Shown: in pieces, positions 17,264-25,853 of the stretch
How the letters are laid out: every line of letters starts with the position of its first letter
Numbering within the stretch: position 1 is the stretch's first letter
NCBI GenBank assembly: GCA_016795425.1
Contig: JAEUHG010000227.1
Span: 1-64,000 of the forward strand
Origin: Verrucomicrobiales bacterium
GTDB taxonomy: Bacteria; Verrucomicrobiota; Verrucomicrobiia; Limisphaerales; CAIMTB01
Length of the DNA: 64,000 nt
Direction of reading: 5' to 3'
Translations under genes and position numbers: made by a program
The notes under the pieces: model-generated
Seen by the model: the letters and a program-made list of their open reading frames with translations, nothing else
Database searches by the model: none
Told to the model about the DNA's origin: nothing

Positions 17264-18828
17264 GGCGGTTCGGGCAGGTGAAAGTCGAGGGTAAGCGAGG
17301 CGCCGTGGCGGTGGTTCTCAATCCGCGAGGCGAAATGGTGCATCATCGAGAGCCCGCGATGGGATGGCAGCAGGTCCCGCTGTGCGACATAAGCATGGCT
17401 GGCCCAATCGAATCCATGTCCTGGTCCCGGGTCATCGATCCATGCACGGAGATTCCGGGCTTTGGACTGGTATTGAAATCGAAGACTGGCCGTGCATTCG
17501 GGCCGTCCTTTGCATCCGTGCTTGAGGGCGTTGAGCATTCCTTCGCGCAGGCAAATCAGGATCTCACAGAGTCGTTCCTCGGATAGCGCTGGGATGGCGA
17601 GGGTAAGCGTGTTCCGCCATTCGTTCTGGATCGCGTCGATCTCTCGCCAACGATCGCCGGCGTATTGGTCGGCCAGAATGGGAAAGCCCTCGTCGAAACT
17701 GGCGGAACCAAGAGCCACGGCAACGACAAGGATGTCATCGATCGCATCCCCGATGCTGGCGCGCCGGGCTGTTGATTCATCACGTCGGAGCAGCGTGTAG
17801 GCGAGACCCCACGGACTGACCGCCAACTGGCGGGCGTGGTCCTCGAGTCCGTCCGTCCACAAGACCAGCCACCCCGATTCCGGGACATCGACCGTCTTGC
17901 GTTCGGGTAGAGCCTCGGCGAACCAGCCCATGGGATGTCCGCCGCCGACCCCGCAGGGGCGGATTTCTCCCGAGGGCAGGACGACCTGGGCATCGGGAAA
18001 GCCGGCGCTGAACAGGGTGGCTTGACCGCGGCCCGGCGGAAGAACCGCCGCGCAAAGAGACAGAGAAGTGGGCATCTCGAGTGTCACCGCCGAGCGATCA
18101 CCCCAGTCCGACCAAAGACAATGATTGAAGAACGACAGCACCTCGTCGATAGGGGTGCTCTTCTCCAACATGCCGCGGACGATCCCCTGGAAGTAGGCCG
18201 AAACGAATGCTGCCTTCAGGTCGTGACCCGATACGTCGGCGGCAAGCACCAGCAGGGCGCCGTCCGGACACGGATGGACATTCAGGAAATCGCCACCCGC
18301 CGTCCGCTTTGGGTGATGTGAGAAATGGACTTTGCCTGGGATGGCCAGGTTGCGGCCACCGAGGAGATGGCGCTGCAGGTGGCCGACGGCTGCGGCGTCT
18401 GCCTCGTTACGGGCGAGTTCACGTCGATGCCGGGTGGTCTCCACCGCCTTGTTGACGGCCTGTTCCAAGTCTTCCCGGCGGTAGGGCTTGTCGAGGTAGT
18501 TGTTGGCACCATTGCGCAGCGCGGCGGCGACGAGGTCCTTTTCCCCTGCGCCGGCGATGACAATGGACGCGAGACAGGGATCCTTGGATCGCAACCAGAT
18601 CAGAAGATCCAGGCCCGACTTCTCCGGCATTTGGTAGTCGGTGATGACGCAGTCGAAGTAGCCCGGCGGACGCATCTCGATGATCTGCTGGGCGTGCATC
18701 ACGCTGGTCGCGAGCTCGGGGCGAAAGCCGGAGCGGGAAAGGTATTGGTCGAGGACGAGCCGCGCCACCCCGTCATCATCGACACCGAGGATGTTGCCGG
18801 GACTGGTATGGGTTTCGACGACCCTCAT
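17260..18828 (-). CDS. Receiver-PP2C(SpoIIE)-HATPase fusion, RsbU/RsbW-like partner-switch regulator
   Basis: The 522-residue protein has three domains. An N-terminal receiver spans about 10-125, with the acidic DDD at 17-19, phospho-acceptor Asp64 and Lys114. The conserved Ser/Thr position is Ala92 (IVIAGAG), which is unusual. A SpoIIE/PP2C phosphatase lies near 165-385 (AGGDFLNV, ADVSGHDLKAAF, WTDGLEDHA). A C-terminal HATPase_c domain of the RsbW/SpoIIAB type lies near 400-515 (REGMLNALKHG, IDDPGPGHGFDW, HRGLSMM). It would both phosphorylate and dephosphorylate the STAS partner encoded just downstream. The upstream HNOBA-REC-Hpt gene ends four bases before it, so phosphotransfer from that protein to this receiver is plausible. 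Confidence 0.88.
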   Translation of the reverse strand: MRVVETHTSPGNILGVDDDGVARLVLDQYLSRSGFRPELATSVMHAQQIIEMRPPGYFDCVITDYQMPEKSGLDLLIWLRSKDPCLASIVIAGAGEKDLVAAALRNGANNYLDKPYRREDLEQAVNKAVETTRHRRELARNEADAAAVGHLQRHLLGGRNLAIPGKVHFSHHPKRTAGGDFLNVHPCPDGALLVLAADVSGHDLKAAFVSAYFQGIVRGMLEKSTPIDEVLSFFNHCLWSDWGDRSAVTLEMPTSLSLCAAVLPPGRGQATLFSAGFPDAQVVLPSGEIRPCGVGGGHPMGWFAEALPERKTVDVPESGWLVLWTDGLEDHARQLAVSPWGLAYTLLRRDESTARRASIGDAIDDILVVAVALGSASFDEGFPILADQYAGDRWREIDAIQNEWRNTLTLAIPALSEERLCEILICLREGMLNALKHGCKGRPECTASLRFQYQSKARNLRAWIDDPGPGHGFDWASHAYVAQRDLLPSHRGLSMMHHFASRIENHRHGASLTLDFHLPEPP

Positions 18829-18832
18829 CGGA

Positions 18833-20113
18833 TCAGGCGAGGGACCTCGCGCTCGTCTCGGCGTCGACCGCCGAATGCAGAAGTTCGGTGAGTTCCCTGT
18901 TGAGTTGATCCAGGCCAGACTTGAGTTCTTCCCACCAGACAGGAACTTGATCCCATCGGTCCGCCTTGCCCTGCCGCTCCAACCCGCGGGCCGCCGCTTC
19001 GAGATTGGGAACTTCGAGGTAACTCAGGGATCCCTTCAGCCGATGGGCATGAAACGCCAGATCGGAGGCGTGGCGGCGGCGAATGGCTCCGTCGATGGCG
19101 GCGAGAATCTGCGGTGTCTGTTGCAGAAAGACCTCGGCAACTGTCGCGACCAGGGCCGGGTCGCCCTGAATGAGGCGGACATGAGGCGCGGATTCGGACG
19201 CCACGACGCCGGGTGAGGCAGGGAGCGGCGACGGGTGTGGAAGCTGGGTGGCGGCGTTGGCCTCCGGGTGTTCGGGCGATGATTCCACCGTCCGGCCGGC
19301 GTGGATGGGGGCGGCGTTTTGTCCCAGGCTTTCCAGGGTGGCGATCAATTGATCGACGCGCAGCGGTTTGGACAGATAGGCATCCATGCCGGCATGCAGA
19401 CATCGCTCGCGATCCTCCGAGAACGCGTGAGCCGTGACGGCAACAATGGGGACATGTCCGCCGCGGGTCTTTTCCAATTCGCGTATCGCCCGAGTGGCAT
19501 CGATGCCCGACACCTCGGGCATCTGAATGTCCATCAATACGAAATCCACCGCGCTGTCTTGGATCGCCTGAATGGCGGCCTTTCCTCCGTCGATGGGAAT
19601 CGCCTCGTAGTGACGGAGTCGCAGGAGTTCGGTGGCCAGCAATCGGTTGACCGGGTGATCGTCCACCACGAGCACGCGGGGTCGCCGACGGCCGGTCGGG
19701 GGCGGCGTGGGCGCGGCGGACGCAGGTTGAGTTTGCCGTTGGTGATGATGCCTGGCGAGGTCGCTGAGCACGACCGTGGTTGGGATCTCTGGCGTTCCCA
19801 GGAAGGCAATCGCGGTCGGATCCGGCAACGTGATCAGGGGTCCGGAGAGGCGCAGAACCGGGATCGAATGTCGAATCTCGAGGGTAATCGACCGGAGCTG
19901 AGCCAGGGCCTGGAAGGTGAGCGCAGCTTTGGTGGTGTTCGTCAGGAGGAAGGACTCGGAAAGTGCGGATCGGGTCTGGATCGACGGATACAGCTTGGTC
20001 AGGAGGGGGCCCACGGCGCGCAGTCGGTCATCGTTTCCGATGACCACATGCAGCGGGAACGCGACGCGCAGGAGTTCCTGCAGCGCCCCCGAATCCAGGT
20101 CGATTCCAGCCAT
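18833..20113 (-). CDS. HNOBA-like sensor / receiver / Hpt phosphotransfer protein
   Basis: The 426-residue protein begins with a segment (about 10-120) that reads like an HNOBA domain: FPLHVVIGNDDRLRAVGPLL, a central LEIRHSIPVLRLSG stretch and AIAFLGTPEI...VVLSDLARH. After a Pro-rich linker, a receiver spans about 145-262, with Asp151/Asp152, Asp195 and Lys249. A C-terminal Hpt domain has the HRLKGS motif at His357. HNOBA domains usually accompany H-NOX sensors, cyclases or kinases; here no kinase domain is fused. The start at 20113 was chosen because the HNOBA segment starts there; a further 45 upstream residues look like non-coding translation. The gene diverges from the MCP-like gene at 20305, sharing a 191-base promoter region. 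Confidence 0.72.
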   Translation of the reverse strand: MAGIDLDSGALQELLRVAFPLHVVIGNDDRLRAVGPLLTKLYPSIQTRSALSESFLLTNTTKAALTFQALAQLRSITLEIRHSIPVLRLSGPLITLPDPTAIAFLGTPEIPTTVVLSDLARHHHQRQTQPASAAPTPPPTGRRRPRVLVVDDHPVNRLLATELLRLRHYEAIPIDGGKAAIQAIQDSAVDFVLMDIQMPEVSGIDATRAIRELEKTRGGHVPIVAVTAHAFSEDRERCLHAGMDAYLSKPLRVDQLIATLESLGQNAAPIHAGRTVESSPEHPEANAATQLPHPSPLPASPGVVASESAPHVRLIQGDPALVATVAEVFLQQTPQILAAIDGAIRRRHASDLAFHAHRLKGSLSYLEVPNLEAAARGLERQGKADRWDQVPVWWEELKSGLDQLNRELTELLHSAVDAETSARSLA

Positions 20114-20304
20114 GCGGATCGCTTTCGCCCCCAAGTGGTATAAACCCGCACCGGGGGGTGGCGAATGCCGGTCGTGGGTTGGCGAACCTTGCGGGTGAAA
20201 GTTCGGAAAGCGGCGGACCGCGGCACTCGGACGGAATATCGGCGACAACGATCCCGCAGTTAAGCGGTTGGGCGGTTAAGGAGACGCTCAAGGGGACCCC
20301 AAGA

Positions 20305-22500
20305 ATGACCGATGAACACCCGATGTCCGATGCCGAAAGGAACGGATTAGCCCCCGAGTTCGTCCTCGGTGCTCTGGGTCGGTTTTCTCCGAAGGCCGCT
20401 TGTCGGCAATTGCGGGGATGGTTCCGGCTTCGTGTGCTGGACCGGCCGTTAAGCCGGTTGCGTCAACCTATGGGGCAATTGCTCTCAGAGGGTCGGCGGG
20501 TGGAGTCGACGACACGGGAGTTGGAGACCCGATTTCTATCGATTGGTGCCGACATCGAGACGATGGCCAGCCTGAGTGGCGACCTGGTGTCGCGCAGTGA
20601 ACGTCTATTGGCCCTGGCGACCGGGCAATCGAGCGGCGAGGATGTCCTCTCGTCGGCGATCGAGGAACTGCGGCGTCCAGTCGAGTTTCTGGAAGATTCT
20701 CGGTTGCGTTGGGCGGAAATCGTCTCGCGCCTGCGGGAGCACCTGCGCCTGGTCGGCGAGGTTCGACGGATGGAAACCTGCCTGGAGCGCGCGGTAGCGC
20801 CGTTACGGTTTATCCAGACATTCTTTCGCATTGAATCCGCGATCCTTCCGGCGGAAGTCCAGCATGTCTTCAGCTCCCTGACCCAGGACATTGGCGAACT
20901 CCATCACCGGGTGGTGGACCTCTTCTCGGAGCAGTTCCTGAGCTTGCGGAAGGCGGAAGTCACCGTGGAGGCGCTGGTAAAGCGCCTGGAGGTGCAACTT
21001 CGGCTCCACGAAAGCCTGGTAAAGGAGAAGAAGAAGCTGATCGAAGACGCCATGGTGAACCTCAAGCAGATGCTTGAGGAGAACCGGGCTGTGGATATCC
21101 GTCTCACGGGTACCACCCGGGACATCGATCGCGATGTGGGCCGTATTGTCACGAGCCTCCAATTCCAGGATATCACCCGCCAGAAACTGGAGCATGTGAC
21201 CGAAGCGATTGGGCGGATGACATCCGATTTCAGAGCCTTGGAAGGGCGCGGATCTGCGGAGTCGCGCGGGCCAGCCAGGGAAGGGTTGGGGCGTCTCAAC
21301 GAAACGAGCCGGATTCAGGTGGCGCAATTGGACGCCGTGTGCGGCGACCTGGCAAAGGCGGAGACTGAAATCACTGAGGCGGTCCACGGCATTCATCAAA
21401 GAGCCGGCACCCTCGACGAGGAATGCATCACGCTGCGGAATTTCAGGAGCATTTCCGTGTCACAGGATGGTGTGGTGCAAGTGGTTCTGAACACCCTCGA
21501 GGAAGTGCGCGCCTTGACCGCCACTATGCTGACGGTCCACACCGACACCTACGAAACCATCAAACCGCTGGAAAGCCTGACGTCGAACCTGACCGACGTG
21601 ATGCGCAATTTGTCGAACAACATCCGATTGATTGCGCTGAATGCCCAAATCCAGGCAACCCAGGTGGGTGAAGGCACCGGACTCGAAGTGTTGTCGCAAC
21701 GGACCTGCACCATTTCCGATGAAGCCAACGCGGTGAACGAGCGCGCGGCGGTGGAATTGGACCGTTTGACCGCCGGCTTTGAGCGCATGGTGCATGAGAG
21801 CCGCGAGCTTCGAGAGCTGATCGATGGAGAACAGCGCTGGCTTTCGGATCAGGGCTCCCGGTTGGAGGCGCGTCTCCACGAGTACCGTGATTCGACGCTG
21901 GAGGTTTTCCGCGAGGTGGATGAACTGGCGGCCAAATTGCGCGACCATACCCAGACCTGCCAGGAACACCTCGATTTCGCCGCCCGCGCAGCGGAGGAGC
22001 TTCAGCCGTTGCGCGATCTTCTGCAGACGGTCGCCACGGCATCCGAATCCTGGAAGCCACAACGAACGGCGGGACGGGACCGGGAGTCTTCCGATTCCAC
22101 CTATACGATGCAGGCGGAGCGAGAAGTGCACCGCGCGGTCCTCACGGGTGCGGCCGCGCCGGTGGCTGTTGCCGTGACGGACGCTTCCGCAGGGAGTCTG
22201 GACATGTTCGAGGATTTTGGTGTGGCTCAGCCCGGCAACCCGACGGTCGAGCCGTCACCGCCGTCCCTGGATGCCGCGAAGACCGCATCACACGAGACCG
22301 GAACTTCGGAGCCTTCGGTGGTGCCGATACGCGTGGGACCTGCGAGTCCACCCAGCACGTCCCTTGCGGCTTCCGAGCCACTGACGGCGCTGGCGCGCGG
22401 TATGGCGCCGGTGGAGTCCGTACCTTCGCCCCGGCCGGGCGTCGAATCTCCCCCACCTGCTCCCGCTGGAAACTTGGGCGACAATGTTGAGTTGTTCTGA
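20305..22500 (+). CDS. Cytoplasmic MCP-like coiled-coil protein with CheZ-type D-x-x-x-Q motif
   Basis: The 731-residue protein is soluble and mostly helical. Residues 285-293 read LQFQDITRQ. This matches the CheZ active-site pattern FQDLTGQ, whose Asp143 and Gln147 in E. coli catalyse CheY-P hydrolysis; here they would be Asp289 and Gln293. Residues about 436-470 (NNIRLIALNAQIQATQVGEG) resemble a degenerate MCP signalling tip. A Pro/Ala-rich tail (about 620-722) ends in GDNVELF. CheZ likewise ends in a flexible linker plus a short CheY-binding peptide. The gene lies 156 bases before cheY. The start at 20305 follows AAGGGGA; an upstream ATG-type start at 20158 would intrude on the divergent promoter region. 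Phosphatase activity is inference from motif and context. Confidence 0.7.
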   Translation: MTDEHPMSDAERNGLAPEFVLGALGRFSPKAACRQLRGWFRLRVLDRPLSRLRQPMGQLLSEGRRVESTTRELETRFLSIGADIETMASLSGDLVSRSERLLALATGQSSGEDVLSSAIEELRRPVEFLEDSRLRWAEIVSRLREHLRLVGEVRRMETCLERAVAPLRFIQTFFRIESAILPAEVQHVFSSLTQDIGELHHRVVDLFSEQFLSLRKAEVTVEALVKRLEVQLRLHESLVKEKKKLIEDAMVNLKQMLEENRAVDIRLTGTTRDIDRDVGRIVTSLQFQDITRQKLEHVTEAIGRMTSDFRALEGRGSAESRGPAREGLGRLNETSRIQVAQLDAVCGDLAKAETEITEAVHGIHQRAGTLDEECITLRNFRSISVSQDGVVQVVLNTLEEVRALTATMLTVHTDTYETIKPLESLTSNLTDVMRNLSNNIRLIALNAQIQATQVGEGTGLEVLSQRTCTISDEANAVNERAAVELDRLTAGFERMVHESRELRELIDGEQRWLSDQGSRLEARLHEYRDSTLEVFREVDELAAKLRDHTQTCQEHLDFAARAAEELQPLRDLLQTVATASESWKPQRTAGRDRESSDSTYTMQAEREVHRAVLTGAAAPVAVAVTDASAGSLDMFEDFGVAQPGNPTVEPSPPSLDAAKTASHETGTSEPSVVPIRVGPASPPSTSLAASEPLTALARGMAPVESVPSPRPGVESPPPAPAGNLGDNVELF

Positions 22501-22656
22501 CCCCCAAGCAACGCGTGGTAAGGGAATTGCAGACAGCAGCGGCCCCTTAAGTTCTGTGCGGATTGTGCCGATTCACCCCTGGCGGCGGAGGTTGTTGAAG
22601 CGCCTACCAACGGGGGACATGGAAACCGTAGGCGAACCGCGCGGGAGTTACCAAGT

Positions 22657-23025
22657 ATGAGTAAGACCATCATGACGGTCGATGATGCCACCACGATGCG
22701 TCGCATGATTGCGTTCGCCCTGAAGCCCACCGGGCACGCGGTGGTGGAGGCGCCGGATGGCCGGGCCGCCCTGGATCTGGCTCGGAGCCGGCAGGTCGAT
22801 CTGGTGATCACGGATGTCAACATGCCCAACATGGGAGGGCTGGAATTGACCAAGGAGCTGCGGGCGATCCCGTCCTACGCCCGGGTGCCGATCATTCTGC
22901 TGACCACCGAATCCGATCCGGAGATGAAGAACAAGGGACGTGCCGCGGGCGCGACCGGCTGGATCGTGAAACCCTTCAATCCGGAGCAGCTCGTTGCGGT
23001 CGTTTCGCGCGTGCTTCCCAACTGA
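22657..23025 (+). CDS. cheY: CheY-type single-domain response regulator
   Basis: The 122-residue protein is a stand-alone receiver with all catalytic residues: Asp9/Asp10, phospho-acceptor Asp53 (ITDVNMPNMGG), Thr83/Thr84 and Lys105 (VKPF). It has no output domain, as expected for a CheY that diffuses from CheA to a motor or partner. It is followed 13 bases later by cheA, and preceded by the gene for the CheZ-motif protein, which may be its phosphatase. A second CheY-like protein is encoded at 34943-35311, so the system has two candidate phosphate acceptors. Confidence 0.9.
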   Translation: MSKTIMTVDDATTMRRMIAFALKPTGHAVVEAPDGRAALDLARSRQVDLVITDVNMPNMGGLELTKELRAIPSYARVPIILLTTESDPEMKNKGRAAGATGWIVKPFNPEQLVAVVSRVLPN

Positions 23026-23038
23026 CCCGCTCGCGACT

Positions 23039-25399
23039 GTGAAAAGTTCCCTGCAACAGCAGCTCATCGCCGATTTTCTCATTGAGAGTTTTGAGGGGCT
23101 TGACCAGTTCGACCAGGACCTGCTCGGCCTTGAACAAGGTTCGGCGGACGGCGAGACGCTCAATCGTATCTTTCGCGCCATCCATAGCATCAAAGGCACC
23201 GCCGGCTGTCTCGGTATCCAGCGCATGGAGAAAGTCGCGCACGTGGGCGAAAACCTGTTGAGCCTGATGCGGGAGGGGCGGTTAAAGGCCAACAAGGACA
23301 TCATTTCCACGCTGCTCAAGTACGCCGACGCGCTTCGGGAGATGCTGAGGAACCTGGAGCAGTCCGGCACCGAAGGCACCACGGATCACTCCGCGCTGAT
23401 CGCGCGTCTCCAGGAACTTCAGGGCGAACCATCGGTCGCCTCCACGCCTTCACCCGCGCCATCTTCCGCACCGGCACCGGCACCGGCAGCGGCAGCGATA
23501 GCGACGCCGGAAACGGTGGCCCCTGAAGCCGTCACCCCGCCCGTTTCCACCGAACCCAATCCCCCGCCCACTTCCGCCGCACCAACCGCGGAGGAGGATG
23601 CGGCGTGGGGCTTCTTCTCCGATGCTCCGGCCGCACCGGCCCCAAGCGCAGCGGCTGCCGTCGAATCGGCACCGATCTCCGCCACACCGCCAACGTCCTC
23701 CGCTCCGACCGTCGAACGCGAGACCACTTCCCGCGGGTCCATCGCAGACAGTGCCATCCGCGTCGATGTCGGGCATCTCGACAAACTCATGAATTTGGTG
23801 GGCGAGTTGGTTCTGGCCAGGAACCAGATCGTCCAGCACATCCGGAGTTCCCGGGACTCGGCCATGCTCCCGGTGGCCCAGCGGCTGAATCTCATCACCA
23901 CCGAGCTGCAGGAAGGGGTGATGAAGACCCGCATGCAGCCGATCGACAATGTTTGGGCGAAGTTTCCGCGCATCGTCCGTGATGTCTCCCAAGAGTTGGG
24001 CAAGGTGGTCCGTCTGGAAATGGAAGGGCGGAACACCGAGCTCGACCGAACGATCATCGAGGCGATCAAGGATCCACTGACCCACATCCTGCGCAATTCC
24101 ATCGATCATGGTATCGAGTCACCCGCCAAGCGCCGGGCTGCGGGGAAGTCGGAGGCTGGCTTATTGTACCTGCGCGCCTTCCACGAGGGCGGACAGGTCA
24201 ATATCGAAATCATGGATGATGGCGCCGGGGTGAACACGGCGCGGGTGAAGGAGAAGGCACTGCAGAAGGGCCTGGTTCCGCCGGAACAGATCGCCCGCAT
24301 GAGCGATCGCGAGGCGTGCAACCTCATCTTCCTTCCAGGCCTGTCGACCGCCGAGAAGATATCCAACGTCTCGGGCCGCGGTGTCGGCATGGACGTGGTG
24401 AAGACCAATATCGAGAAGATCGGCGGATCGGTGGATGTCCAGAGCGAGGCTGGGCAGGGGACCACCATCAAGATCAAGATTCCGCTGACTTTGGCCATCA
24501 TTCCGGCGCTCACGGTACGCAGCGGCGGGGAGCGTTTCGCGATTCCTCAGGTCAATCTGCTGGAGTTGCTGCGCGTCGAGAGTGGTTCCGCCGAAAACAG
24601 CATCGAGAACATCTTCGACGCACCGGTCTACCGGTTGCGTGGAAAGCTGCTGCCCCTGGTTTTCCTGAACCGGGTCCTGTCGTTGGAACCGCCGGATCCG
24701 TCGACCCTCACGTCGCTCAACATCGTCGTGTTGCAGGCGGACGGGCGTCTTTTCGGGCTCGTCGTTGATTCGGTGAGCGACACCGAGGAAATCGTGGTCA
24801 AACCGCTCGGCAAACAGTTGAGCGGCCTCACTTGCTTCGCTGGAGCGACCATCATGGGCGACGGCCAGGTGGCCTTGATTCTCGATGTGATGGGATTGGC
24901 TCAGCATGCCCAGGTGGCTGCGGTCGAACGAACCGCCGTCTCGGCCAAGACCGAGGAGGCGCAGACCGACGAACAAACCCGACGGCAGACGCTGCTTCTT
25001 TTCAGCGTCGGGGACCGACCGCGCATGGCTATGACGCTGTCCGAGGCGGGGCGGTTGGAGGAAATTCCTCGCGCCAAGGTGGAGCGGGCGGGGCGCCGCG
25101 AGGTGGTCCAATACCGCGGCCAGATCCTGCCGCTGATTCGCGTGGCTCAACATCTGCCGGGTGGAGGCGAGGACCCGATCGCCGACCCCATGCACGTGGT
25201 GGTGTACTCCGAGCAGGGCCGCAGCGTCGGCCTGGTGGTGTCCAACATCGAGGATATCGTGGAAGACGCCGTTCGCGTGGAGCATCGGATTTCGCGCGAT
25301 GGCATCGTAGGTTCGGCGGTGGTGCATGGCCGGGTCACCGATTTGTTGGACGTGAAAGGCATCATTCGCGAAGCGGAACCGGCGTTCTTCGAATCCTAA
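23039..25399 (+). CDS. cheA: Chemotaxis histidine kinase CheA with two CheW-like domains
   Basis: The 786-residue kinase has an N-terminal Hpt/P1 domain with phospho-acceptor His49 (AIHSIKGTAG). An Ala/Pro-rich linker of about 110 residues follows, with no recognisable P2 domain. The P3 dimerisation helices contain IRVDVGHLDKLMNLVGELV. The P4 ATPase contains LRNSIDHGIESPAKR, IMDDGAGV and GRGVGMDVVK. Two CheW-like domains close the protein instead of one, the second beginning around residue 660. The GTG at 23039 is chosen as start because the family N-terminus aligns there; an ATG at 22994 would overlap cheY by 32 bases. CheA autophosphorylates in receptor arrays and passes phosphate to CheY and CheB. 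Confidence 0.92.
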   Translation: MKSSLQQQLIADFLIESFEGLDQFDQDLLGLEQGSADGETLNRIFRAIHSIKGTAGCLGIQRMEKVAHVGENLLSLMREGRLKANKDIISTLLKYADALREMLRNLEQSGTEGTTDHSALIARLQELQGEPSVASTPSPAPSSAPAPAPAAAAIATPETVAPEAVTPPVSTEPNPPPTSAAPTAEEDAAWGFFSDAPAAPAPSAAAAVESAPISATPPTSSAPTVERETTSRGSIADSAIRVDVGHLDKLMNLVGELVLARNQIVQHIRSSRDSAMLPVAQRLNLITTELQEGVMKTRMQPIDNVWAKFPRIVRDVSQELGKVVRLEMEGRNTELDRTIIEAIKDPLTHILRNSIDHGIESPAKRRAAGKSEAGLLYLRAFHEGGQVNIEIMDDGAGVNTARVKEKALQKGLVPPEQIARMSDREACNLIFLPGLSTAEKISNVSGRGVGMDVVKTNIEKIGGSVDVQSEAGQGTTIKIKIPLTLAIIPALTVRSGGERFAIPQVNLLELLRVESGSAENSIENIFDAPVYRLRGKLLPLVFLNRVLSLEPPDPSTLTSLNIVVLQADGRLFGLVVDSVSDTEEIVVKPLGKQLSGLTCFAGATIMGDGQVALILDVMGLAQHAQVAAVERTAVSAKTEEAQTDEQTRRQTLLLFSVGDRPRMAMTLSEAGRLEEIPRAKVERAGRREVVQYRGQILPLIRVAQHLPGGGEDPIADPMHVVVYSEQGRSVGLVVSNIEDIVEDAVRVEHRISRDGIVGSAVVHGRVTDLLDVKGIIREAEPAFFES

Positions 25400-25403
25400 T
25401 TCC

Positions 25404-25853
25404 ATGAGTACTCCGCGGCAGTTCTGTACATTTTTCGTGGATGGCTTGTTTTTCGGCATCGACGTCCTGCAGGTCCAGGAGGTCCTGCGCTATCAACCGA
25501 TGACCAAGGTGCCGATGGCGCCGACCATGGTTCGGGGCCTGATCAATTTGCGCGGGCAGATCGTAACGGCGATCGATCTCCGGCATCGGCTCGGCTTGTC
25601 GTCGCGCAGCGCCGACAGCCTGCCCATGAACATTGTGGTCCGCTCCGAAGAGGGTGCGGTCAGCCTGTTGGCGGATCAGATCGGCGACGTGATCGAGATC
25701 GACGACGAGACCTTCGAGCGTCCGCCCGACACCTTGAAAGGGGCGGCGAGGGAATTAGTGACAGGGGTCCACAAATTGAAGGACCGATTGCTGTTGATCC
25801 TCGATACCCACCGAGCCATCGGCGTGGCGCAGGGTGTCGCTGTTGAGGCATGA
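25404..25853 (+). CDS. cheW: Chemotaxis coupling protein CheW
   Basis: The 149-residue protein is a single CheW domain. It shows the standard pattern FFVDGLFFGIDVLQVQEVLR, then TMVRGLINLRGQIVTAIDLRHRLG, and a closing VHKLKDRLLLILD strand. It links receptors to CheA in chemosensory arrays. It lies four bases after cheA and its stop codon overlaps the start of the next gene (ATGA at 25850-25853), so a small membrane protein is translationally coupled to it. Two further CheW-like domains are at the end of CheA. Confidence 0.92.
   Translation: MSTPRQFCTFFVDGLFFGIDVLQVQEVLRYQPMTKVPMAPTMVRGLINLRGQIVTAIDLRHRLGLSSRSADSLPMNIVVRSEEGAVSLLADQIGDVIEIDDETFERPPDTLKGAARELVTGVHKLKDRLLLILDTHRAIGVAQGVAVEA

Noticed and set aside
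23465-23500. Short tandem CACCGG-type repeat, possible CRISPR or satellite
   Set aside because: Only about three units, in frame, encoding the Ala/Pro linker of CheA. No spacers, so not CRISPR.
24161-25459. 432-codon open frame on the minus strand
   Set aside because: It lies wholly opposite cheA and cheW, whose domains and catalytic motifs are clear. GC-rich coding sequence often leaves long open antisense frames.
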